Assembly: GCA_963971285.1 (NCBI GenBank)
Contig: OZ020250.1
Coordinates: 19,434,783-19,498,782 of the forward strand
Reading direction: 5' to 3'
Origin: Astropecten irregularis
Taxonomy: Eukaryota > Echinodermata > Asteroidea > Paxillosida > Astropectinidae
Length of the DNA stretch: 64,000 bases
Of the stretch, positions 23,821 through 34,400 are shown piece by piece (position 1 is the first letter of the stretch; each line of letters starts with the position of its first letter). The position numbers and the translations under genes are program-made. The notes under the pieces are model-generated. The model saw only the letters and a list, made by a program, of their open reading frames with translations, ran no database searches and had not been told where the DNA came from.

Positions 23821-24639
23821 TGATCTGATTGGTTGACAAATTAACCCAGACGTACTTGAAATTGAACAAAATCTTCGCATAGAATACTTCCAGTTGCTAA
23901 TTTTCACCAGACGAGCATTTTTTCCCCCCAAAGTATCGTTCATTCCCTCCGGGCAATAATTTCTCTTTTTGGTGGGGAGTTTGAAGTTGATAATCACCGC
24001 TGGTGTATTAATACGCAGACAGCTTCGAGGCAAACAGCCGATTGATTGATCAGAAGGAGTCTTTAATGAAAGTAACCTGGTTCTGTCTCCATCCTGCAGA
24101 TATGCACCCAGATCAGTTTTAACTCTGTGGGCTTTGCTAGGGGCGTTTGCTTGAGACCCCCAAAATGTGCACCATACTGGCAATATTTGCCCATTTTTCA
24201 TGTGTGACACTGCACAAAAAAACTTTTCTTGGTTGGCGGATTTTGACTTAGGTTACACCTCTTTGCATGCCCCCATCCAACAAAACAAGAGTGTAGGTTA
24301 CAAAAAGTCCCCCCGCTGCAGTGGTTAGATATCCATTCCGTGATGGATGAATCGCATCCTATGACGTGAGCGACCTTAGCTTTGAGATCCTGATGGGGTC
24401 GTTCACACCTGTTCAGAAGGGGGGAGGGTGAATTGGGGGACAAGATTTTGATACTTTGCAGGGTTCTTGATACTCCAGGTCGATGCACCATATCTTGGAT
24501 TTTTTTGATAAGTCATGATTAAGATGGATGGGTTTGGATTTCAAATGAAAAGCGAGGGTGAAAATTGTGCACTCCTATAGCGTTGGATATTAAGATGGTA
24601 TTTTACAGGGTGGCTCTTGATGCCAATCTTGCCCCGGCC

Positions 24640-25490
24640 GGTCTCATAAAACTTGGATAGACTGGCTTTTGCCCTGCGGTTCACAGGGTCAATACAGGTC
24701 TTGTCTGTGGCCCTTGTTGTATTGTCAGCTTCGGCAAGGGCTTCGACTTTGGCTTAGGCTTTACCTTCACCCAGGATATTCTTTTCAAAGTGTGTCAGAA
24801 TTAAAGGTATTGTGATATCATTTGCTTTGTGAATACGAAAATGTGAGCCTCAGCTTCAAGACAAAGCCACAGTCTGTACCTTCAGCTTATGGATGACAGA
24901 GCAGAAGCCACAGCCTAAGCCAGAGTCGAAGTCAGAGCCAAAGTTGGAGCTGAAGCCATAGCCAAAGCCATACTTGAAGCCATAGCCAAAGTCTTAGCCG
25001 AAGCCCTAGCCGAAGCCCTAGCCATAGCCATAGCCGAAGCCATAGCCATAGCCATAGCCGAAGCCCTAGCCAAAGCCATACTTGAAGCCATAGCCAAAGT
25101 CTTAGCCGAAGCCCTAGCCGAAGCCCTAGCCATAGCCATAGCCGAAGCCATAGCCATAGCCATAGCCGAAGCCCTAGCCATAGCCATAGCCATAGCCCTA
25201 GCCATAGCCGAAGCCATAGCCCTAGCCGAAGCCCTAGCCGAAGCCCTAGCCATAGCCCTAGCCGAAGCCATAGCCGAAGCCATAGCCATAGCCCTAGCCC
25301 TAGCCGAAGCCCTAGCCATAGCCGAAGCCATAGCCCTAGCCAAAGCCGAAGCCATAGCTGAAGCCATAGCCGAAGCCCTAGCCATAGCCCTAGCAAAAGC
25401 CCCTAGTAGACAGAGCAGAAGCCAGAGTCACAGCTTGAGCTGAAGCCAGAGCCAAAGCTGAAGCCTAGGTTTTGAAAAGACCCTGTGTAT
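24640..25490. repeat. MITE family F copy with expanded hexamer arm
   Basis: The left end GGTCTCATAAAACTTGG and right end GGTTTTGAAAAGACC are roughly inverted. The inner block CTTCAGCTTATGGATGACAG before the array matches CTTCAGCATGGATTACAGAG of the family F copy at 34252. So this is the same kind of element, with its right arm enlarged by the minisatellite at 24904-25400. Confidence 0.55.
24904..25400. repeat. GCCNNN hexamer minisatellite, about 0.5 kb
   Basis: About 80 tandem hexamers, mostly GCCATA, GCCGAA and GCCCTA, fading into variants at both ends. A higher-order unit of 108 bases is duplicated: the marker TACTTGAAGCCATAGCCAAA appears at 24971 and again at 25079, followed by the same hexamer order. 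Because the unit is 6 bases long, two minus-strand frames of about 155 codons stay open: (Ala-Met/Arg/Leu/Ser)n and (Leu-Gly/Trp/Arg)n. These are a by-product of the repeat and are not genes. Confidence 0.9.
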
Positions 25491-25649
25491 CTCGGTCAAA
25501 TAACCCCCTCCCCCCCCCTCCGCCAGCAAGGTGTTTCTAAAGCTTGTGGCCCACGTTGTGCCCATTGGTTCGTGCCCATCCCAGGAACATGAATTTCTCA
25601 TCAAATTTCTATGTTTTGTCCCGTTTTTTTTTCTTTTCTACCTCTGCAG

Positions 25650-25697
25650 GTCCTGCAGTCGGCCAGGGAACAACTGAAATGGTCACTACTCAAGTAG
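25650..25697 (+). CDS. COPZ: Coatomer subunit zeta, last coding exon (VLQSAREQLKWSLLK stop)
   Basis: Encodes VLQSAREQLKWSLLK and a TAG stop at 25695-25697. It matches the C-terminal helix of animal zeta-COP, where vertebrates end VLQSAKEQIKWSLLR. The acceptor is CCTCTGCAG/GT after a long pyrimidine tract. It is phase 0, continuous with VAQ of the exon at 4709. An AATAAA at 25740-25745 lies only 43 bases downstream, so the real poly(A) site may be there or further on. Confidence 0.93.
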   Translation, partial: VLQSAREQLKWSLLK

Positions 25698-26044
25698 CAT
25701 CGTGTCTCTCCTTCTCAAGAAATGCTATTAAGATATTTGAATAAAAAAAGGGCGTTGTGGCTGTGGCAACAGCGTGATTTCATTCCTGTGCTTGGAGGAG
25801 GTGTATTTATGTGCTTAATAAGAGAAGGCATCGCTGGGACGTCCATCGTCTATAAACATGAAACACTGGTCCAATTTGGTTTGGGTTATTGGCTACATGT
25901 CATCGTTGGAGATCAAGTATCTTTCAGATGCTTTGTGTACATGGATTCCCAACTCAGATAGTGTCATGTTTCATTGGAGAATATACATGATGTACAGTGC
26001 CATTTCATCTCTTCTTGTATAGTTACTGGGAGAATACCAGTCAT

Positions 26045-26421
26045 GAATAAGCCTTTTGCACATTTAGTCTGAATAGTATCTGGCACACAGACTTCTTTCA
26101 TTGCATTATAAACACCCTGGTTTGAATTTCCCAGACTAAAGACTTTGTTGCTATATCATATGATGCGGTGCAAGCTTTTGTGTAGCGATACCCATCTCTG
26201 GAATGGACTGGTTCCTTTGTGCCATTCTTATCCATTATGAACAGTGCATTGATGCAATATGTCTGTTATGTAACCAAGCAAAAGCTTGCACCGCATCGTG
26301 TGATAAAGCAACAGTGTCTTTAGTCTTGGAAATTCAAACTGGGGTGTTTATGTGCAATAAAAGAAGTCTGTGTACCAGATACATGTACTTATTCAGATTT
26401 AATGTGCAACAGGCTTATTAG
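26045..26421. mobile_element. Foldback element with arms of about 140 bases
   Basis: Left arm 26045-26180 and right arm 26278-26421 are inverted copies. Examples: ATAAGCCTTTTGCACATTTA against AATGTGCAACAGGCTTAT, GACTTCTTTCATTGCATTAT against its complement, and GATGCGGTGCAAGCTTTTG against CAAAAGCTTGCACCGCATC. The loop of about 100 bases is unique and has no useful frame. Confidence 0.8.
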
Positions 26422-26741
26422 GACTTTGTGTTCATACCTCAAAAGATGATCTCGTTTCGGGGGATTTGGGTGTTGTGTTTTTTGTAAATGTTTTTGGATG
26501 TCTTTGTTCATGTTTGTTTGTTTATTTTGGTTTTTTTATGCACCCATCTTGAATTGATTACTTTCTTCACCAGTATGTCCACGGCTCAGAATGATCGGGT
26601 TGCCTCCCCACAAGCCCCAGCATGCTGGGCATTTGCATTTGTAGTCAGGGCACCAAACCAAGATGGCCGCTTTTGTGTACAAACTGTGTGGCAGACTGAA
26701 GTGTGGGGGAGTGAAAAGGGGGGCGGAGTTTGGAGTTGGTC

Positions 26742-26762
26742 GGGGGGGGGGGGGGGGGGGGG
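26742..26762 (+). repeat. Poly-G tract, 21 bases
   Basis: Uninterrupted G run. Lengths of such tracts are often unreliable in assemblies. Confidence 0.9.
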
Positions 26763-27187
26763 TTTCCAGGAATTGAAAAAGAAGTAAAGAGGGTACATTT
26801 TGGTACAACTAACTCATTATGACACACAACATTTGTATACTATTATGACCTTCAAAAAGAGTTATTTTGTGAACTTAATTAGAATATTGAATATTATAAT
26901 TTTCTTTATGTTTTCTTTTATTTGTTTGTTTTCATTGAATCATTTATAATTTCTTTATTTTTGATTTAATTATTGTTTTTGTTTATTTTGGGAAAGGTAT
27001 TAGTTAAACACTTTTACATATTAACACACATACATTCACTTAAGATAAGGTCTCTACATTGTAAATTAATAGTAAATATCTATAGTTAGTGAATAGTATT
27101 TTGTTTTCTCCACATTTAAAGGATTCATGCATTTGAAATCTAGCTAAATGATATACCCTCCCCCGCACCACACAGAAAATGGTTCCT

Positions 27188-27551
27188 TTAAAGGTAATTT
27201 CATATTTTGGTTTTTGTCAAAGAAATGCAGATTCATGGGCAAAAATATCAAGGAAGATACAGTAACAGTCATCTGTGAAATTTCCATACGGTGCCCACTT
27301 TTTGAGAAATCTTTGCAAAACGCTCACAGTATTCTAAAAATCTTTTCACAGGAGTTTTGATCTTCCTGAGATCAAAATTATTTTTGGTCAATTGATTGGT
27401 TTTACTCCTTTCTGGATAAATACAGCATTTCGGGCAGAAAGATTTGAATGATAATGTTTCTACCATCACCATCTTTATACCCTGTAAATTACAGTTAAAT
27501 CTGTGAAGATTTCTGTTTCTGTATACTACCAAGGTATGATACTACCTTTAA
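27188..27551 (+). repeat. MITE family B copy 4
   Basis: TTAAAGGTAATTTCATATTT at the left, CCAAGGTATGATACTACCTT at the right. It is more diverged than copies 1 and 3. The self-complementary core is GATCTTCCTGAGATC. Confidence 0.85.
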
Positions 27552-28457
27552 CTGTTCTACTTCACTTAGACCACGTTCTTCTTAACCTGCCTAACTTGTT
27601 TTGTGAGTGAGAGAGAGAGATTATGGATATGCAGCTATGTTGCCTAACTACTTGACTCTCTCCAGTGTACAGATCAAGGGCTGCTTGCCTAACTATGCCT
27701 ATGCCCCCTGCCTTGTGGCCCAGCTTGGGGTATAGAGGAGGGGGCACAGTACTATCCCAGGAAGGGAGGGGAGGGGGAGACGTCACAAAAAACAAACACA
27801 AGGGTACATTTTGCTGTGTGTGGGGTGGGGCTAGGTGCTCGCTGCAGGTTGGGGGCTTGCAACAAGTAGGTTGGGACCAGATTTACAATCATGGTTGGAG
27901 TGTGGTTCTTTCCCTATTATTTGTTTCATACAGCATAATATACATGCCCCTACTGTCCTACCGTGGAGGAGAAAATAAAAGAAGTAAAAAAGATACATTG
28001 ATCATATTGTTTTAATTTTTTGTTTTGTTTTGTTTTGTTTTATTTTGGTTCTGTTACAAAAATTACTGTTTTTGGTGAAGGAATTTGTTTCTCATTATTT
28101 TATGGGTTAACTTTCCATCCATGACATGAAATAACTAGGAAAATTGAGTGCTGTTTGAAATGGTAGAATTCAAGTTAAGTTCTTTCTGGTATAGGCCTAC
28201 CATGCTTTTTCAAGTCAAGTGAAAAGTTAAGTGAGTATATGTATTGGTTTTGTCGAGTTGTGTATACATTGGTTGCGATTTATGTGTGTTTTTTTATCCG
28301 CGTTTTATATATTGATTGAAGAGATGATAATTTTGTGCTACTAATTTTGTTCATTGGAAATAATTGAAATCAACAAGCTTACTCCCTTTAATTGATAATG
28401 TTAATTGGGTGACGTCTAGGCGTGGTGCATGTTGTATGCAACTTGCACCCCGCCCCA

Positions 28458-28597
28458 GGGGTCGATTTTACCAAACTCATCGTAACTTACTATCAATCGT
28501 AGGACTTAATGATGCATTGCAGCCCTACACAGGACACGATGGGTATCCTTCGTAACTCGAGTTACGATCGATCGTAGGGCTTCGTGAATTCGACCCC
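28458..28597. repeat. MITE family A copy 5
   Basis: Ends GGGGTCGATTTTACCAAACT and TCGTGAATTCGACCCC. The inner palindrome AACTCGAGTTACGATCGATC is intact. Confidence 0.85.
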
Positions 28598-29897
28598 GGG
28601 ACCCGTGTTTTGCCATGAAATGTTTTGTCTTCCCCCAGGTATTGAGTTTTGGTTCGAGGAAAGAATTCTGAGTAAACCAGGGGCCTCGAAGCACCGGGCA
28701 TCTAGATCACTTCGTCAGCGATATCTCACCCACGACACCTCGCCGTAAGATGGCAACATCATCCCCCTTATTTCAGGCAGTGTAATCCAGGACAAGCCAC
28801 GAATGGACCGTTGTGGTCTTGTTATTTTCATTTCACTGATACTGTACATGATGGCAGTTTGTGGAGGATGGGCGGTTAACCCTTATCGATGTTTTACCGT
28901 AGAGGAAGTGTTGACATTCTGCCGTACAAGTCTCTCTTTCCTCCCTTCAGGAAGTGACCTTGCACTCGTCCCAGACTTCGGACTCCGGGCCTTGTCAAGG
29001 TGGACGCTGAGGTTCACCAGGAGACAGCTTATGGAAAAGAGATAGAAACCAAGAAAGAAACAACATGCCTGACGTCCAGAATAATAGTCAGAAGTGTATT
29101 TTTTCTCCTGCTCAGATATTTTGATCAGAGAGATGCAACCAGTGTGTTTACCGCGGCCAGCCTCGTCCAATCGCCCAGTCACACCCACCTGGACCCCCTA
29201 CGGGAATAGGTTGCCCACATGGCTGTTTATTCCCTGTCGTTATCGTACCAAGGTGCATGACAAGTTGGTGTGAATGTTTAACATTTATGTGCCTCCATAC
29301 TGTTATGGTATAGGTCTTGGCTGTCCTCACAGCTATACATGTATTTGTTTTGTATTCGCGCATGTGTTCTGCACCGGGTTGGAAAAAACAAAATGGCAGT
29401 CGTCCCACAACATACTGACCCATCACAAAAATGCTCAAATGTGTTCAGATTTTGAATTGATTGGGAAACTCATTATTATTTTTCGCCACTTTACTTTCGT
29501 CGAGATTGTTTTGCTGTTTGTTTGTGTTTTAATCACCATAATTGAAACAGGTTTCCTGAGCTTCGATCGGGCATGCGTCTCGAATCATCGGATACCGATG
29601 GAAGTTGAGGTGAATCTTCGGACATGAAGTGGCGTTCGACCTGTAAGTTTACAGCACTAAATCTCTATAGATCATTGTGTGTGAATTTAAAAAAGATGAA
29701 ATAATTTTTACGAGTAGCTCAGCTACAAATGTTACCTGAGTATGAAGAGTCAGACAAAAGACATGATAACTTAGAAGTTGTTTTATTTCTTAGAAGACGC
29801 ATTATGGTCTTGTTTTGTGGGAAAGATTGTGAACGTTCAGATGTCTGTTGAAATTTATTTGGTAATGTTTGGATTTTGTTCTTATTTTCCGCTGCAG

Positions 29898-29957
29898 GAG
29901 CAAGACACGAGCTTTGCTGGGAGGTCAGACGGCTCTGGGAGGAACGACTGGGAGTAA
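29898..29957 (+). other. Possible isolated 3' exon (unsupported)
   Basis: A good acceptor (TTTTCCGCTGCAG/GA) leads into a 19-codon phase-0 frame EQDTSFAGRSDGSGRNDWE and TAA. No family is recognised. Phase would allow it as an alternative end for COPZ, but nothing else supports that. Confidence 0.12.
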
Positions 29958-30982
29958 CGGGCGTCTATCTCTGCAGTCGGTCTTGATTCAGATTGACTTG
30001 ACCGGCCGAAGCAAGGTGATCTTCGTAGCTGGGTCATCAGTCCTGTGTTCCATCTTGAATCGCTTGGGCTACCTTCTAGACACAGGCTCCGGTCGAGACC
30101 CCCTAGCCACAGGGAAGCCATAATGTACTTCGGAGTCCCCGAATCCTGGAAGTTGGTCATTTACCGTGACTTCGAACTTGTTTGGGTTGCGAAGCATTAT
30201 GCTTATTTGCATTGTAATCTAATTGTTAATATATACAAATTTATGATTTATCTTTATTCGAAATGTTGACACTAAATTAATGAACTGTCCAAGCAGGTAT
30301 AGCATCGGTTAGCTGGGAATGCGGAGAGCGCCACCGTGCGACGTTGCTGGGAAGGACTGGGGAGGGGTGGAGTGGTATAGGTAGCGCCCCCTCCTCCGGC
30401 AAGTAGCTACCTCAACTAGGCCTCCGGCAAGAACAACATAAACATCAGTGTCATCCTCTGTGTGTTTTACTCTTTGTTGGATCTGTTTCTCCCTTTCCCA
30501 AGCCCAGGTTGAACTCCCAGAGAAGCAATCAGGATGCAGAAGGCGGCTCATCACATTGTACACCAACCGGGGTGAATCTTGCATCTTTACTGTGGTCGCA
30601 AACAGTGGCAGATACTTGAGGGCGCTTTTTACCATTAGTGGTCTGATTCCTACCATGTAGTCCACAGACATAAATTTATGTCTGAGTCAGGCCAATGGCT
30701 CAGGCCAAGTTGCACCAGCAGTGTCTACTGTCTAAGGCCGTTTCCAAGTCATTTGACATGGGCTTGAAGTCATAATAAGCGTCTGTTTGGTAAGTAGGAC
30801 GCGCTTCGGGTACAACATGGTCCCCTTGAATGTCGGTTTGTACCTTAGGAACTGGGTTTGATGAATCGAAATCAATGTATTAAATGAGGTTTACAATCCA
30901 AGGTAGCCTACATCACTGACACGGAATGCCACTTCTACTACATTATGTAACGTGTTGGAATCTGAAAAGACTGCGCACACTA

Positions 30983-31095
30983 CATGCTTCGGCGCGCGCG
31001 TATGACGTAGGCCAGGCCTGACGCACACGCTCGTGTCCTCGCAGTGTTTACGCATGTCGCGCGTATGCGTATCAAAGCGGAACGCACAGCGCAGT
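30983..31095. promoter_or_regulatory. CpG-rich patch upstream of the receptor gene
   Basis: Dense CG dinucleotides (GGCGCGCGCGTATGACGTAG, CATGTCGCGCGTATGCGTAT) in otherwise CpG-poor DNA, with a CRE-like TGACGTA. It lies about 280 bases before the receptor start codon, a plausible promoter position. No TATA box is obvious. Confidence 0.3.
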
Positions 31096-31370
31096 AACTT
31101 CTCAAAGAGAATACAGCAGAAAAACTGCATTGTGTATGCACGAAATTTAACGTATGGGCCTACACGTAGTGGACATAGGACAAAGTTAAGTATTGTACAT
31201 TAATACAACTTGACCTTGTGTCCGTGCTTTCTTTTAAATCCTTACTCTTTATACCAAAAGGACTTTGGTAATCCCAAATTTGTACATAAGTTAACATGGT
31301 TACTTGATCTTGACGTACATCGTTGTTTTAGTTTAGTCTAATTGTTCGAAAAGAATCGACGTCGGGCGGA

Positions 31371-31461
31371 ATGGTACATCTTCATCGCGAAACAGTCACT
31401 TCCAGAAGAACTCTCGTCATTCTGATTTTTCTCTTGAGGATGTTTTCCCAAATTGTACAAG
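31371..31461 (+). CDS. Receptor exon 1: start codon and signal peptide
   Basis: ATG at 31371 (GCGGAATGG, purine at -3) opens MVHLHRETVTSRRTLVILIF, then LLRMFSQIVQ: a basic n-region, a hydrophobic core LVILIFLL and a polar end. The exon closes with one base (G) at the strong donor CAAG/GTAAGA. Phase 1 matches exon 2. Confidence 0.8.
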
Positions 31462-34400
31462 GTAAGAAAATACCCAGTCCTCTTGGCTCGAGGCTTGAGG
31501 CTTGAGAGATTGATTTTGCTACCACCATTTTGTGTTCTGAGTGAAATAAAGGGCACGGAGATACATGTCGAAGCTGGAGCCTTTCTTCGGCTTCGTCACG
31601 TGGCCCAATCGCTTCGTTTCATTTTCTCCTTTAAATGGCGGTAGCGAATCAAGTCCCAAGCCTAGCCTCAAGCCTCGGCCGGTTTCGTAAAGGCTCTAAG
31701 ACTAGAGGGAATTGTATGATGTCCGAGGTTTATCAGTGTAGTAGTCTGAGGTTTGAAGCTATAGGCCTACTGACACCGGTGTTTTGGGATCGGTGTCGGG
31801 ATTCGGATCTAGATCCAATCTAGTTTTCACTTACACCAGAAAAGTAGGCTGCTTAGTGGCGGTTGCCATCAGCTGCCGTCGTAGTCCAGTGGTGAGGGAG
31901 GGGACGAGGGTACATAAAGGGTGACGTGTTTTTATGCTGTTTGTTTAGGCCCCTTATCCACCTCTAAACAGTTAATTTGTGGATTATTTTAGGATGGAAA
32001 CTTGGCGTGAAGGATCAGGACAAAACCTGCTACCTCTACACTCACGAGACCAAAACCTGCTTCATCGAGTCCCACGTGTACGGCCGAGTCGTCCTGCCGC
32101 TGCTTCTAACTCCCACCACGCCCACCGAGTCGGCCACACCTCCCGATATCAGCTGGTTCCGACGGGTGAAGCTCCGCAACGGCCACACCCTCGCCGTCTC
32201 CGATCTCCTCGACAGAGGGCGCCCTCCTGTCGACATGGACCTGTCGGAGGACCGGAGCGAGCTGACGATTAAGATCTTGTCCGAGCATGACATGAGCAGA
32301 AACAGCTTCAAGGCCCGCGTTGGAGCTGGAGACGGGCAAGGGGGAGCTGGAGGGGACTTTCAAAATTTCGTCATTGAATCAGCACCGGTTGGTGAGTGCG
32401 TGCAAAATGGACATTGAAAACACAAAATGACAGACCCTTGAAACTCTAGTAACTAGATCATTTTGCTTTAATACTGAGTGAAAGACAATATAGACGAATT
32501 GACAATTAACGGGGGCAGATAATATACACAAGCACATGCAAGCAGATAAGGCAAAGATTTAAAGCTGACCCCAGTTAAAGGGCGTGTTCAACGTTGATAA
32601 AGGTCACAGAACAACACTCACACTTTGTCTAATCCAGCATGTACATGAAATAATTAGCCTGTGAATATTTGAGCTCAATCGGACATCTGAGTCACGAGAA
32701 AATAGCCAAAAACCGACTCAATTTTTCTAAGAAAACATGAACATTTTGATCTCGCCAAGATAAAAATGTTTTGGGTGTTTGGTTTTCTTCTTTCTAGATA
32801 AATACACCATTACAGGCAGAAATATTTTAACGATATGTTTCTACCACCGCCATCTTCATACCCTGAAAGTTTGTTACTAATGTTGTACAATCATGCTCTT
32901 TAACCTGAACAAAACACCCTTTACATGCAATGTAAAAACCGTGCTTCGTTATTGCAGTCAATATGTTGGGCCAGAGATTTTGTTCACCATGCAGTCGGCC
33001 ATCCATGATCATGCAAGCCATTTCCATTGACGATCAAACCTTGAAATGTCACTCAAAGACGAATTCTCTGGACCCAAAGTTTAGGCCTACCTCCTAAAGC
33101 GATCCCAATCAATTTCAGGGGATCGTTGTTAAAATCATCCCGTCTTTATACCTTATGTTAGTCCTCTTTGCCTTCCCTTCCATCTCGAATCTAGATATCG
33201 AGGAGCCGAAGCCGGGAACCTTCGTCGCCATCAACACGATGGACTTTTTCACGGTGCCCGGACGGACGGCCCACTTTGAATGGTCAAAAGAGGGCGCCCT
33301 CCACCTTCCTCGCAACGTCGACATCAGCCACGACGGCAAGCGGCTGTTGATTCGACACTTTCTGCCGGCGGAGGACTCTGGCGTGTACGTGTGCGAGGTG
33401 TACAACCAGGCGGACTACTTTATTGCGGGCAGGAGATTTATACTTGGAAGCGGTAAATAGCCCACTAAATGTGAACCGCAATAGACTTTTCTTTTGTTTA
33501 CAAACATTGACTGGTGGTTGGCAATACTTGGTATGGGCGGCCAAATGTTGCAAATCATTTCGTCTCCTTGACAAACGGCGTGATCAAATTCATCATTTTA
33601 TTTTTTACAAACTTTCCATAGCTGTACAAAATACATACCAGCATTGCTTGTGTTGTTTCCATTTCATTCAGCAATATCTTTCAATGTCTATGAAACGTTG
33701 GGTACAAATTGGGTACAAATTGCGGTTATTTTTTTATGCCTGGCTTTGACGGCTCGCCATAGTTTCCGCCATCTTGGTTGGCAAAAAAACCCAAGAGTTT
33801 GCAACACGTTGGCCAATGACAATGCGCGGAATTTTCAACCCAATGCGCATCTGGAAAGGGTCGACAAATTCTGCGCATTGTGATTATGAAATCTCGTTGA
33901 AAGACACAGACAGAACTTGACAGGTTTAACACTTCAATTGATCATGTTTTTGCAAGACCATCTATTCGAAAAATTTCCTAACAAGTTTATAATAAACTTG
34001 GTTCTTCAAAAGAAATAAGCCTATCGTTTAATCATAAGGTAGGCCTATTCAGGACATAATTTTCCCATGTATATGTTCTTTTTTTTTCAGCCGGGAGTGC
34101 ACACTCCGAATGGAGTCCAAGTGCACCCACGGATGATCTGCACTACGATGAACAATATGGTATTTTCCCAATAACATGAGAATTACATGACTAAAACGTT
34201 ATTAGGCAAAAATGCAAAGTCCAAAGCCACACAACAGTTGCATCTAGTTCAGGGGCCTTTCTCAAAGCAGGGCTCCGGCTAAGGCTCCGGCTTCGGCTCC
34301 ATTTAGTGAATCCATTTTAAAATAATTATGGGTATCAAAATATAGACATTTGGCTGCGGTTAGGAAGTAGATTCTCTGGTTTGAAAAAGAAAACAGAGCT

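Larger units (their letters stand above)
4710..25649 (+). other. COPZ last intron, about 20.9 kb
   Basis: Runs from GTATTT to CTCTGCAG between VAQ and VLQSA of COPZ. It holds MITE copies of several families, a SINE, an inverted-repeat hammerhead element, tandem repeats, homopolymer and (GT)n tracts and the GCCNNN minisatellite, all listed separately. Stretches such as 7.0-11.3 kb and 20.2-22.7 kb show only G-rich or pyrimidine-rich tracts and short open frames without recognisable homology. I saw no nested gene that I can support. Confidence 0.75.
25698..31370 (+). other. Intergenic region between COPZ and the receptor gene
   Basis: Contains possible COPZ 3' UTR, a foldback element, a G tract, MITE copies of families A and B, a (TTTTG)n run near 28020-28040 and a CpG-rich patch at 30983-31095. 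An 80-codon frame at 28803-29045 starts with a hydrophobic, signal-peptide-like stretch, but I see no domain or splice partner for it. Confidence 0.6.

Noticed and set aside
28803-29045. Frame starting with a signal-peptide-like stretch (MDRCGLVIFISLILYMM)
   Set aside because: A better signal-peptide exon with the correct donor phase for the receptor is at 31371. This frame has no domain and no matching donor.
29898-29957. Alternative COPZ last exon
   Set aside because: Phase fits, but the conserved zeta-COP C-terminus is clearly at 25650, and this sequence has no similarity to COPZ.
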